From assembly GCF_000340215.1 (NCBI RefSeq), contig NW_006921544.1, positions 774,599-838,598 on the forward strand: a stretch of 64,000 bases of DNA. The letters run 5' to 3'. This stretch comes from Pseudocercospora fijiensis CIRAD86 (Eukaryota > Ascomycota > Dothideomycetes > Mycosphaerellales > Mycosphaerellaceae). Shown piece after piece: positions 34,740-43,365 of this stretch (its first letter is position 1; each line of letters begins with the position of its first letter). A program made the translations under genes and the position numbers. Under the pieces are notes generated by a model. That model was not told the origin of the DNA. It did not search any database and saw only the letters and a program-made list of their open reading frames with translations.

Positions 34740-35403
34740 CTAGCCTTTTAGAATCTAATCGAGTACTTTAAAATCCTTGTCTATAATCATTATACGCTTC
34801 GCGTAGATAGCTATAAGGTTAACCGCTAAAATAGTATTAGTATAGTCCGAAAAGAGGTAGAAGAGAAATATATATTCGAAGATACGAACTAGGTAGGCTT
34901 CTATAGCCTCTTAAAGGGCGCCTATCGCGGAGGCTTAGAAGCGAAGGTCCGTTCTATAATCCTAGGCAATTTCGCGAATAAGTCGTTAGAAAGGAGCTTT
35001 ACGGATAAGGAGATTAGAACTCTTCTAATACTTCCGAATCTTACGGAGGGCTACGGCTAAAGAAGGATTAGTAAAAAGATAGTAAGAATACCGGCTACGC
35101 TACCGGCTACGCTACCGGCTATAAATAGGACTTACTTCCTAGGCGCTATCGACGCTTCGTACGATTATTGCTACTAGTAGTAGAAGCGCTAGTCGTCGTC
35201 TTTCGTAGAGCCTTGCCCGCCGTTATCTTACGCGGAGCCTTACTCGCGACGCCCTTTCTAGTACCGGAGCTAGCGGTAGTAGTAGCAGCCTTCTTACGTT
35301 AATATACTATACTCGTTCTACTATTTCCGGTCTTATTACGACCTATAGAAGTAGTAGGTCCCTTCTTACGAAGCGTCGTAACTTAGTTAAGTAGACTCGG
35401 TAT
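34740..35403 (-). pseudogene. Histone H3-like gene, copy 1 (three exons)
   Basis: Would encode a histone H3 variant for nucleosome assembly. Exon 1 (35403-35136; start probably ATA from ATG) gives a basic tail with KAPRKITAGKALRKTTT. It aligns with H3 residues 14-30, keeping Lys at 14, 18, 23 and 27, preceded by TRKGVAS at the H3 K9 position. An intron (35135-35057, GTAAGT...CTAAT...TAG) falls inside the conserved RxGTVALR junction and splices in frame. Exon 2 reads GTVALRKIRKYxKSSNLLIR, KAPFxRLIREIAxDYRTDLR, then ASAIGALxEAIEAYLVRIFE. A second intron (34873-34826, donor GT now AT after TpG loss) precedes VNLIAIYAKRIMIIDKDF. Loop 1 has canonical H3 length, so this is H3-like rather than CENP-A-like. 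x marks RIP stops. The stop is TAG at 34740. Confidence 0.88.
35057..35135 (-). other. Intron 1 of H3 copy 1, with three 12-mers
   Basis: 79 bp, donor GTAAGTCC, branch-like ACTAAT, acceptor TTTAG. The body is three TAGCCGGTAGCG-type units (35089-35123). Removing it joins GGA A to CC GTA and recreates the H3 sequence GTVALR. Confidence 0.88.
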
Positions 35404-35930
35404 TATAAAAGTCGTCGAATTAAGGAAAAAAGTACGTTACGAAGGTATACGAAGGCGCGCGCGGAGCGAGGATATTACGGAGGTAGTAGATATAGAGCGT
35501 AGCGATATAGGTATCGATACGAAGGTTAAATATAGCGAGAGAGGTAGTATCGCGGTATCGCTAGGTAATAGAGTAAGCGTCGCGTAAGCCTATATTATAG
35601 TAACGTTAGAGTAAGGAAAGAAGGTAGGTAGGGCTAAAAAAGGTAGGTACGGCAAACTTTGAAATATAGCCGGTATATATAGCTAGTATAGTAATATACG
35701 AAATCCTCCATTTAATAAATAGCTAGCGTAATAATAGTATCTTATTATAGTATAGATATTCTTTAGTAATTCCCTTACTAGCTATAGTAATCTTATAAGT
35801 AACCTAGGCCTATTACTAGGAAATATAAGAAATATAAGGTAGGCTATACTAAACAAGCTAGTTATTTAGTAGGAAAAGGCCTACTACCGTCTCTATATAC
35901 TAGCTACGAGTGCCGGCTATCGCTCTAAAT
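35404..35930. other. Between H3 copy 1 and the duplicated frame, nothing firm
   Basis: Probably the H3 copy 1 promoter side. Contains one or two isolated GCCGG words (ATATAGCCGGTATATATAG at 35663) and a hint of another intron-like sequence, but no convincing frame. Confidence 0.4.
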
Positions 35931-36647
35931 TTAACTCCGCCCTATTCTAGAGGCTAAGGTACCGAGCGGAAACCCTATAGCTTATATTTACTCGGTTATC
36001 GCGGAGCGCTTATAGGTGAGGTATTAGAAAAGAGTATAAAAAGTACGAGAATAGTATCCTAGGATATAGGTCGTAAGTGAATAAGAGTAGCACGCCTAGT
36101 TATTTATATAGTACGTTACTCTATACGACTAAGAGCCTATATTATCTCGTACTTCGCTTATAAGACCTCGACTCTACTAATATACTATTAATCTCCTGCT
36201 CGGTCGCTATCTTAATTCTTCTTCGAGTTACCGGACTTAGTACGTATCTATAGCTATGCAATAGCGCTACGTATTATAGAGAATTAACTCCGCCGTATCT
36301 CGAAGGCTAAGGTACCGAGCGGAAATCCTATAGCTTATATTTACTCGGTTATCGCGGAGCGATTATAGGTAAGGTATTAGAAAAGAGTATAATAAGTACG
36401 AGAAGAGTATCCTAGGCTATAGGTCGTAAGTAAATAAGAGTAGCACGCCTAGTTATTTATATAGTACGTTACTCTATACGACTAAGAGCCTATATTATCT
36501 TATACTTCGCTTATAAGACCTCGACTCTACTAGTATACTATCGATCTCCTCCTCGGTCGCTAATACGCTATCTTAATTCTTCTTCGAGTTGCCGGACTTA
36601 GTACGTATCTATAGCTATATAATAGCGCTACGTATTATAGAGAATTT
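35931..36647. repeat. 353-bp tandem duplication
   Basis: Copies start TTAACTCCGCC at 35931 and 36284 and are about 95% alike. Differences are mostly CpA/TpA-type plus a small insertion (CTAATACG near 36570). The duplication lies in the C-terminal half of the unrecognised frame at 35931-36930. Confidence 0.9.
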
Positions 36648-36930
36648 CTCGTTAAAGTTTCTCTCTCGTAGGCTTGCTATCTGCCTCGTAGTATAGAGGA
36701 TTAAAGTGCTAATGCTAAAGAATCTCCTTATAGTTAGGATACTAGGGCTCCTTAGGACCTTTATATTTTAGGTCTAAATAGAGACGTATTATAAACGTTC
36801 TTTCGCCCTTTCGCTTACTACCCGCTAGGTCGCGATATACGAAGAAACTAATCTAAATATAGCTCGTCTCTATATTAGCCGGGTAAATATAGGGCGCTAG
36901 GTTTCTACTTCGTACCTTAGATTTAGGGAC
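35931..36930 (-). pseudogene. Unrecognised frame between the two H3 genes
   Basis: A - strand frame running leftwards from about 36930 for more than 200 codons with TAG/TAA only. It includes NLAPYIYPANIETSYI (about 36900), FFVYRDLAGSKRKGERTFII (about 36830), LYLDLKYKGPKEP and, in the duplicated part, LEEELR. I cannot name a family. The intact frame under RIP mutation, on the same strand as the transposase and histones, suggests it was a gene of the element. A GCCGG array (36952-36978) sits just upstream. Confidence 0.5.
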
Positions 36931-36951
36931 GGCGCGGAGATAAAATTAGAA

Positions 36952-36978
36952 ATATAGCCGGTACCTATAGCCGGTAAA
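36952..36978. repeat. GCCGG 12-mer array (2 units)
   Basis: TATAGCCGGTAC then TATAGCCGGTAA, between H3 copy 2 and the unknown frame. Confidence 0.85.
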
Positions 36979-37035
36979 AGGATGCGAAAATAGGCCTCCT
37001 CCTAGGTTAATCTAACGACTAAATACAATTTCCAA

Positions 37036-37676
37036 CTAATCCGCTATAAACCGACGCCGAATTCTAGCTAGAAGCTATATATCTTTATTTTAAAGAGTAA
37101 CCCGCTTCGTATAGATAGTAAGGAGTTTTAAAAGCTTAAGCTCGGTTACGAGAAATGCCTCCGTAGCTTCCTAAAGAGCACTAATCGCCTTAGCCGTAAA
37201 TCGCATACTAGACCGAAAATCTAATATAATTTCTCGGACGAGTCGCTAGAAGGGAGTCTTAGGGATTAAAAGCTCGGTCTCTCTTTTGTTTTAGAAAAGC
37301 CGGATCTAGCGAAGGGTAATAGTACCTAGTTTAAAGCGCCGCTTCTTTATCGTCGAGTCCTACCTTATTCCTTTTTTTTAATAGAAAGATAACTTTTCTT
37401 CGCGATAGTCTTCGTCCGCCTACTCTTTTTAGCCTTCTCCTATCTACCTAAAGCCTTCTTGTTTTTCGGTACTATTTTCCGAGGAACCCCCTTCCTTCGT
37501 ATATACTACGGAGAGCCTTACTCTTCCGATATCTCGTTCTCGCTACAGTCTCCCTATACTTAGCTTGCTTTACCCTTGCCCTTTAGCCTCTAAAGATATT
37601 TATCTACGCGTTTAGGCGACGAGGATATATCGGTAGGACCTAGAAAATTAATAAATATATAATCGTAAGGAGACAT
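37036..37676 (-). pseudogene. Histone H3-like gene, copy 2 (long basic tail)
   Basis: A second, strongly diverged H3. From an ATG at 37676 (MSPYDYIFINFLGPT) the frame is rich in Lys/Arg with Ser/Pro (KGVPRKIVPKNKKALG, then KAKKSRRTKTIAKKSYLS), a tail of over 100 residues with no resemblance to the ARTKQTARKS tail. The core is in another frame from about 37345: KKRRFKLGTITLRxIRLF, TELLIPKTPFxRLVREIILD, FRSSMRFTAKAISALxEATE, AFLVTEL, then YTKRVTLxNKDIxLLARIRR. A frameshift or an unseen intron must lie between tail and core near 37380-37345. Core length from LV to AKR equals canonical H3; two extra residues lie before TELLI. It ends at a TAG at 37036. It is much further from canonical H3 than copy 1. 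Confidence 0.8.
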
Positions 37677-38032
37677 TAATGCTTCTTGCCTTCTAGAACA
37701 AATAGTCTTTTTTTAAACCGCCTTAGTAGGTTATCGTTAGATTCGAATAAAGGATAGTAGCTTAAGGAAGGGGAGTTAGCCGGCTTAGGAAGGCCCGAAG
37801 AGCCGAATCCTTAAGGTATATTTATCTTTAAGAATATAGGGAAAGGGAAGAAGGAGAGGAAGAGCAAATAGAGAATTAGAAATAGTCCGTAGATAAGCGG
37901 GGTCGGTTGCTATAGCAACTAGTCTGTTTAGGTCCTAGGAATTCGAAATACATTTCGGATATATACCGGCTATATACGCCGGCTATATTACCTTATACGT
38001 AAACGCTTCGTCTCCTTAAAGCTACTCTAAGC
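37677..38032. other. Spacer between H3 copy 2 and the transposase end
   Basis: Holds a GCCGG array (37971-37990) within a possible 57-bp intron (37991-37935, GTAATA...CTAG) that would extend the transposase C-terminal end. No branch site is clear, so it may equally be plain 3' sequence. Confidence 0.4.
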
Positions 38033-39335
38033 CTATATATGTTTCCGCTTTTCGACCCGGTATCGCCTTCTACCTCCGCCCTCCTCCTCTTTGTTATCGC
38101 TAATTAGGGTTTCGCTTAGACTAAATTTCGTATTCTCTTCGCGCTCCTAGGTTTCTTCGATCTTAAGGTTTTCTAATTCCTCGATTAACTCCTTTAGTAT
38201 AATCTTTAGTAACCTACCTTAGCGATTCTAGTAGAGGAGATAGTATCGGAATACTATAATAGATTCGAAGGTAGTAGGCGAGTATATTCGATTAAAGCGG
38301 CCCTAGTAACGAGCGATACTAAAAGACCTCTTTTAGCCTATACCTACGCTCGGGATAGCGAGGACGTCCCGAGCGACCGACGCTATCGTTAGAATCTTAG
38401 GCTCTAACCGCTACTATATAGCGAGAATATCGTCTCTGAATTCGTCTAGAAGACCGGTAAGATCTAGAGATTATTAGCCCTCTTTCCGAGCCTACGGGTT
38501 TATACTTACTCGCGCGCCGATAGAAATCGAATTCTTCTTTATTTACTTTAGTAGTTGCTTCCTCTTCTACCTCTACTTCCTACCTATAAAACAGGTATAA
38601 TATCGGAGCCTTCTAAACCTTCTTTTTCTTTATAGGAGCTGCATTTAGACTAGTTTCTTTCCGACGCTCGTAGAATATCTTTTCTAGAATAGTCTAGTAA
38701 TGCTTCGGCTATACCTCGTCCGCCTTCTATTCTAGCCTCTACTAGTATATATCCTTTTCTACTAAGTTAAGCAAGTACGTAACGCTATAGATATCCCCGA
38801 ACGACTTAAAGGTAGCACTATAATATTTATATAACTTAGTATAGGAGGTGTCTATAGCTTTCGTTATAGCTACTTTCTAGGGAACGCTCTTCTTAGCTAG
38901 CTTAGCTACGGTTTCCTTAAGCTTATTAAAGAGCTAGTTATAGTACGTAAAGATAAGGTAGATCGTCGGTCCTCGGGTTCTTCTAATCGTAGTAGTAACC
39001 TTCGCGTAATGCTTACTAATATCGACGAGATACTCTACTTAGCGCTATTCGGTAGCGGTAAGGCCGAGCTACTTAATACCCTCAGAACTCTAATAGATCT
39101 CGAGAGCGGTACGTAAAGTATATCCCCTCGTAACTATATAGAAAGTCGAATCGAACCGGGTCTTAACGTTTTAGGTAAAACGGAGTAGGCGCTAAGGAGG
39201 CCGCTTTCGCTATCGCTTATTCTATACGATATTCTAGGCATCGGTTTTAGGGCGCTCGATTAGGTTCTTTTAAATAGCCTCGAATCGGTTGTATCTCTAT
39301 AAGCTCGAGTTCGTATATATTACTAGACGACGAAG

Positions 39336-39404
39336 CTAGAGAAAAAGAGTTAGAACTATACTAGGTTGCCGGCTATAGGTACCGGCTACGGATAAAAGTT
39401 ATAC
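39336..39404 (-). other. Transposase intron with two 12-mers
   Basis: 69 bp: donor GTATAACT, branch TTCTAAC, acceptor CTCTAG. Body holds GTAGCCGGTACC and TATAGCCGGCAA. Reading frame is phase 0 on both sides and continues the hAT protein. Confidence 0.85.
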
Positions 39405-40359
39405 CTTATATAAAACGAGAGCGAGGCTCTCTACCTTATCCCGTCTTATTACTATAACGAGTTTCTCGACTTTCGACTTTGCTTTATCCTTATCTAGGAT
39501 CTTCTATTAGTCGTTATTTAATAGTGCAATTTTAAGCGTCTTAAAGAGGGCTCGGATCGCGATTTAAACTATATAAGCGAGGTAGGGAAACTTCTATAGG
39601 GATATAACTAGTAACGACGTCGGCTCCGATTTAATAGGGCTAGGGCTATTACTAGGCTCCTCTTTATCGTTATTATCGTACGTATTATCGTACGTATCCG
39701 GAATCGTAGCGAGCTTAATATTCGGAAGATTAAGCTAGATTATAGACCTTATAATCTCCTTTACGTAATCGACCCTATCGATATAATTAGTAATTTTAAA
39801 GACATATACGAGTAAATTGTATATATAACGCCTTATATAATATTCGATTATTACTAGCGTTGTCCGTAGTAATCGAGATTAGTTTCGTTATTACGCTAAC
39901 CCTATCTATTACCGTATAGATAAGCTTCGCTATATCCTTACTAGTATAGGAACCTAGAATTTTAGGGAATCCGATTATAAGTTCCTAGAGTTTCTAATCC
40001 GAATTAATAGAGTATAGTATAATCGAGAGGAAGGAGGCTCTTATAGTCCGGCTTAACTAGCTATCGATAGTAATAGCTACTCGGCGAGTATTATAGAGGA
40101 TGTCCCGAATGTCGTCTAACGTAGCCTCTTTGTTCTTTTCGAATATAATACGCTAGGTTGTCGCGCCGAGAAATAGGGGAGGGTAGTTTATAAGATATAG
40201 GTATATCTTCTATATAGACTCCCTTTCGTAGAAGTCTTCCGGAAGACCGTTTATAGCTAGCATTTCGTTTACTAGTTACTTAAAGTCTTCGGGGGAGAAA
40301 TCGGTAGCCTTCAATCCTAGAGCTTCCTTAAGCGTAGCCTATAATAATTAGCTAGACCT

Positions 40360-40477
40360 CTACGGTTAATTAAAGTAGCCGGAATCTGTAGCCGGAATCT
40401 GTAGCCGGAATCTATAGCCGGCAGCTATAGCCGGCAGCTATAGCCGGTAGCTATAGCCGGCATTTTAGAAGACGTAC
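40360..40477 (-). other. Transposase intron with seven 12/13-mers
   Basis: 118 bp: donor GTACGTCT, acceptor-side TTAATTAACCGTAG. Body is four GCCGGCTATAGCT-type units and three GCCGGCTACAGATT-type units, the largest array in the window. Frame is phase 0 and continuous. Confidence 0.88.
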
Positions 40478-41815
40478 CTCTTTCTAGAGCGCTATATCTA
40501 TATTAACTCTCCTCTTTTCTTTAGATTCCCGATACCGTTTAGAATAGAGATAGTTCGTAGTCGATAAGTTCCTATCCCCTAGTTTCGGGTATTTTAAGAT
40601 TAAACCGTAGAAGTTGTAGACAATTACTAGTTAACCTTTAAGTCGAGAAGTCGTATAACGGTATAATGCCCCCTCTATAAAGAACTTCTAGAATGTGTCC
40701 GTTCGCTCCTTACTCCCCTATCGCATCGAGTACTTCCGGAGTTTATACTCCTTTAAACGTAAGTATAAAGGGAACTATATTTTATAGACCTATTAATTAA
40801 ACTGCTCTATATACTCGGGTTTCTAAAGATACGCCTAGCTAGCCTTTTCGAAGATTTCCGGGTTAATACTCGATATTCTTATATCTCCGAATAACCTTCT
40901 ACTTAGACTCCGTAAAGGTAAGGACTAGGTAGTAGTACCCTATAATAAATTCCTACTACTAGGATTCGGAGAGGATAAATCTAGCCCTAATCGTCGTCTA
41001 GGACTCGATAGGCTCGAAGGTAAGTATACGATCTCCTCTCGACGTTGTCGCAATCTCGCTCGTATACTAGACTGTTTCGACTATCGTCTCGTTATTACCC
41101 TTCCTAGTATAGGGCCTAGTATATATACAATGTCGGTCGGTATGTTTTAAGGTTTGGTACGGTAAGGTAAGGACTTAGGAGTAGTAGATATATACTAGTA
41201 GCTATAGGGAAACACCCTTTCTTTTATAGTATCGTATCCTTAGGAACAGCTAGGTAGTAAATAGCTAGCTACCTTTTTTTTTGTTTCCTAGCTACCTAAC
41301 TACTAGATTTTTTTTTCCTAGCTACCCTAGCTAGCCTAATTACTAGAATTTCTTTCCTAGCTACCCTAACTACCTAAATTTTGCCTTCTATACGGCGGCT
41401 CTCTCCTATTAACGGAATCGAGCTACTATACCTAACGAATCTAAGCTCGTTTTTAGTCTTAATCTATCCTCTTTCGGTATAAGACACTCGATAAGCAAAT
41501 GCTTAGGCCGAGTCTAACTACGAAACCTAAGACTAACTAATAGCTCTATTAACTAATCCTAATCCTCGAACTCCTTCCGCTTCTTAGTAAAGATCTTAAA
41601 GAGCGCTCGAGCTTTTTCGGGTACCTACGGAGTAGTCGAGATAAAGCCGTATCGCTAAAATAGGTAATCCTTCGGAGGCTTATATAGAGATTTAGAGAAT
41701 TCTAACGCTAACCTATCCTACTAGCAGCTTAGATTCCGGATATAAGCCCTCTCTACCTTAGTAAAGATTTTATATAATAGTAGCACTCTGCCTTCGAGAA
41801 ACGCTTTCTATTTAA

Positions 41816-41873
41816 CTATTAGTATCTGCCGGCTACGAACGCCGGCTATATATACCGAGTATAGAATAATTAC
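41816..41873 (-). other. Probable intron with two 12-mers
   Basis: 58 bp: donor GTAATT, branch/acceptor ATACTAATAG. Body contains ATAGCCGGCGTTCGTAGCCG. Flanking exons are not verified by protein homology. Confidence 0.65.
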
Positions 41874-42361
41874 CTATACCCCTTCCTCCTATAGTAATAC
41901 TTCTGCCGTCCCTAGATACCTAGCCCCGATCGTATTAATCGCAAGCTACTTTGCCTTTATAGACGCAAAGGCTTCGCTCTAATACTAATAAAGAAACTTC
42001 TACTCTATATCGAGGATATAAAGACGACTAGTCTCGATTCTAATCCTTGCTAGCTTTTCGTAGTAGCTTTAACTATAATTTTCTAGATTAATAGGACTTA
42101 TACCTTAGCCCTTTACTAGTATCTCGTCTCTTTAACTATACTCGATCTACTCCTAGCGCTTATCGTCTATAGCGTTAGGCCCTAAGACTATACCTATTAC
42201 TAGGTCGACGTATAGTATCTCCTCGCTTTTTTTAGTTCCTTTATTCGTAGCATTAAGCTCTGTCGCAGCATCCTAAACTCTAGCATTATTGTTCTCGGCT
42301 ATCTAAATATCTCCGTTACTATCGGTCGTATTAATAGAGATAGCGGCTATAGGTCTAAATG

Positions 42362-42461
42362 CTATTAGTTAACGTGTTAAAGAAAAATATACCGGCTATA
42401 GCTGCCGGCTACGGCTGCCGGCTATAGCTACTAGCTACGGCCGCTAGCTAGATTAACTTAC
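42362..42461 (-). other. Probable intron with several 12-mers
   Basis: 100 bp: donor GTAAGTTA, acceptor-side GTTAACTAATAG. Body has TAGCCGGCAGCCGTAGCCGG and related units. Near the presumed N-terminal part of the transposase; flanks not verified by homology. Confidence 0.7.
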
Positions 42462-42928
42462 GCTACTAGAACTTTACGCTCGAAAACTAGCCGCAATTCT
42501 TTCCTCCTCTTAGCCTTCTCTTAGGTTGTCTTCTTATTCTAACCTTTACTTTTTTCTATAGGCGCTAGCTATCGATAGAATGCCTTATTCCGTACCTTTC
42601 TTCTCTTATCCTTAGCTCTTTTATCCTTATCTATCTTCTCCTTTCTTTCGCGGTCTCGTACGGAATTCTTCTTCGTAGAGTACTCCTCTTTAGTCTTACG
42701 CTTTTTAGTTAGACGCTTAGGTAAAACAAACTCGCGGTCTTTAGTTCTATCTTCTGTTTAGCGCGCGGCGCGCTTCTCTCTTACTATTATAAGGGAAAGG
42801 GGCGGGGGCGTAGCGTATAGTAGTTGTTATCGGTATAGATATAGAGGAAGAAGTTAAAAGTATAAGAATATCGCGAAGCCCTAATTGTTGTCGCCTACGT
42901 AACGTTATATAGGTAAGCTTTCGTAACT

Positions 42929-43225
42929 ATAGCAACTACGCCCTAGCAATAGCAACTACGCCCTAGTAACGGCAACTACGCCCTAGCAACGGCAACTACG
43001 CCCTAGCAACGGTAATAGAGCGTAGTAAATACAACCTAGTAACTATTATAGCCGGCAATCGTAGCCGGCAGTCGAATAAGAGTGTCCTTATAGCAAAACT
43101 ACGCCCTAGTAACGGTAACTACGCCCTAGCAACGGCAAAAGAGCGTAGTAAATATAACAGAGTTACTATTATAGCTGGCAATCGTAGCCGGCAGTCGAAT
43201 AAGAGTGTCCTTATAGTAAAACTAA
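42929..43225. repeat. hAT right-end tandem repeats (20-mer and 123-bp units)
   Basis: About five copies of GGCAACTACGCCCTAGCAAC (42929-43012), then two copies of a 123-bp unit beginning GAGCGTAGTAAAT (43018, 43141). The latter include paired GTAGCCGGCAGTCG words and AAGAGTGTCCTTATAG. Lies upstream of the transposase on its strand, so promoter or transposase-binding function is possible. Confidence 0.85.
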
Positions 43226-43337
43226 TATAGTCTCTAGTTTAAACTAGGAATCTATATAGTTCGAAAAAACCAAACCGGAACTAGGAAGCTAGTTCGCCGC
43301 TAAGAAACTAAACTATATACGTTTAGTAGTTCGGAAA

Positions 43338-43357
43338 CCGAACTACTACGGGGTCTA
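43338..43357. repeat. hAT right terminal inverted repeat
   Basis: CCGAACTACTACGGGGTCTA, followed by the duplication ATCTAGCG (43358-43365). Confidence 0.97.
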
Positions 43358-43365
43358 ATCTAGCG

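Larger units (their letters stand above)
38033..42700 (-). pseudogene. hAT transposase, multi-exon
   Basis: Cuts and rejoins the hAT element. Moving leftwards, a long frame interrupted only by TAG/TAA gives FFIEGALYRYTTSRLKG (about 40660), then after intron 40477-40360 TLKEALGLKATDFSPEDF (about 40310). TIDS at 40080 leads the RNase-H-like core with SLISITTDNASNN-type sequence (DNASNN at about 39860-39840). Further on come VRALFKTL-like and, across intron 39404-39336, LYK/LRRLVIYTNSS followed by RYNRFEAI and VKTRFDSTFYIVTRGYTLR. The C-terminal part at 38420-38260 reads KRSFSIARY, NRIYSPTTFESIIVF, matching the hATC dimerisation region, then an acidic/basic tail ending at a TAG at 38033. The N-terminal part above 41200 is less certain; introns at 41873-41816 and 42461-42362 suggest the gene starts near 42700. 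No frameshift noticed in the core. Confidence 0.85.
33497..43357 (-). mobile_element. 9.86-kb hAT transposon carrying histone H3-like genes
   Basis: The ends are perfect 20-bp inverted repeats (TAGACCCCGTAGTAGTTCGG) with an 8-bp target duplication, ATCTAGCG, both diagnostic of hAT. On the - strand it encodes a hAT transposase (about 42700-38033), a histone H3-like gene (37676-37036), an unrecognised reading frame with an internal duplication (36930-35931) and a second histone H3-like gene (35403-34740). Near the left end a further unknown frame lies on the + strand. Short GCCGGC 12-mer arrays recur about every 0.5-1.5 kb, several within introns. At 9.86 kb it is two to three times the size of an ordinary hAT. 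Confidence 0.93.

Noticed and set aside
34680..35075. Long + strand frame that first looked like a gene
   Set aside because: It is the antisense reading of histone H3 copy 1; the - strand gives clear H3 motifs and a proper intron.
34740..35403. CENP-A (centromeric H3) identity for H3 copy 1
   Set aside because: Loop 1 has canonical H3 length and the tail aligns with canonical H3 K9-K27, whereas CENP-A has a longer loop and unrelated tail. Copy 2 is too diverged to decide, but its loop 1 is also of canonical length.
40378..40465. CRISPR-like array (short repeats with regular spacing)
   Set aside because: The units are 12-13 bp, directly tandem with no unique spacers, and lie in an intron of a eukaryotic transposon gene.
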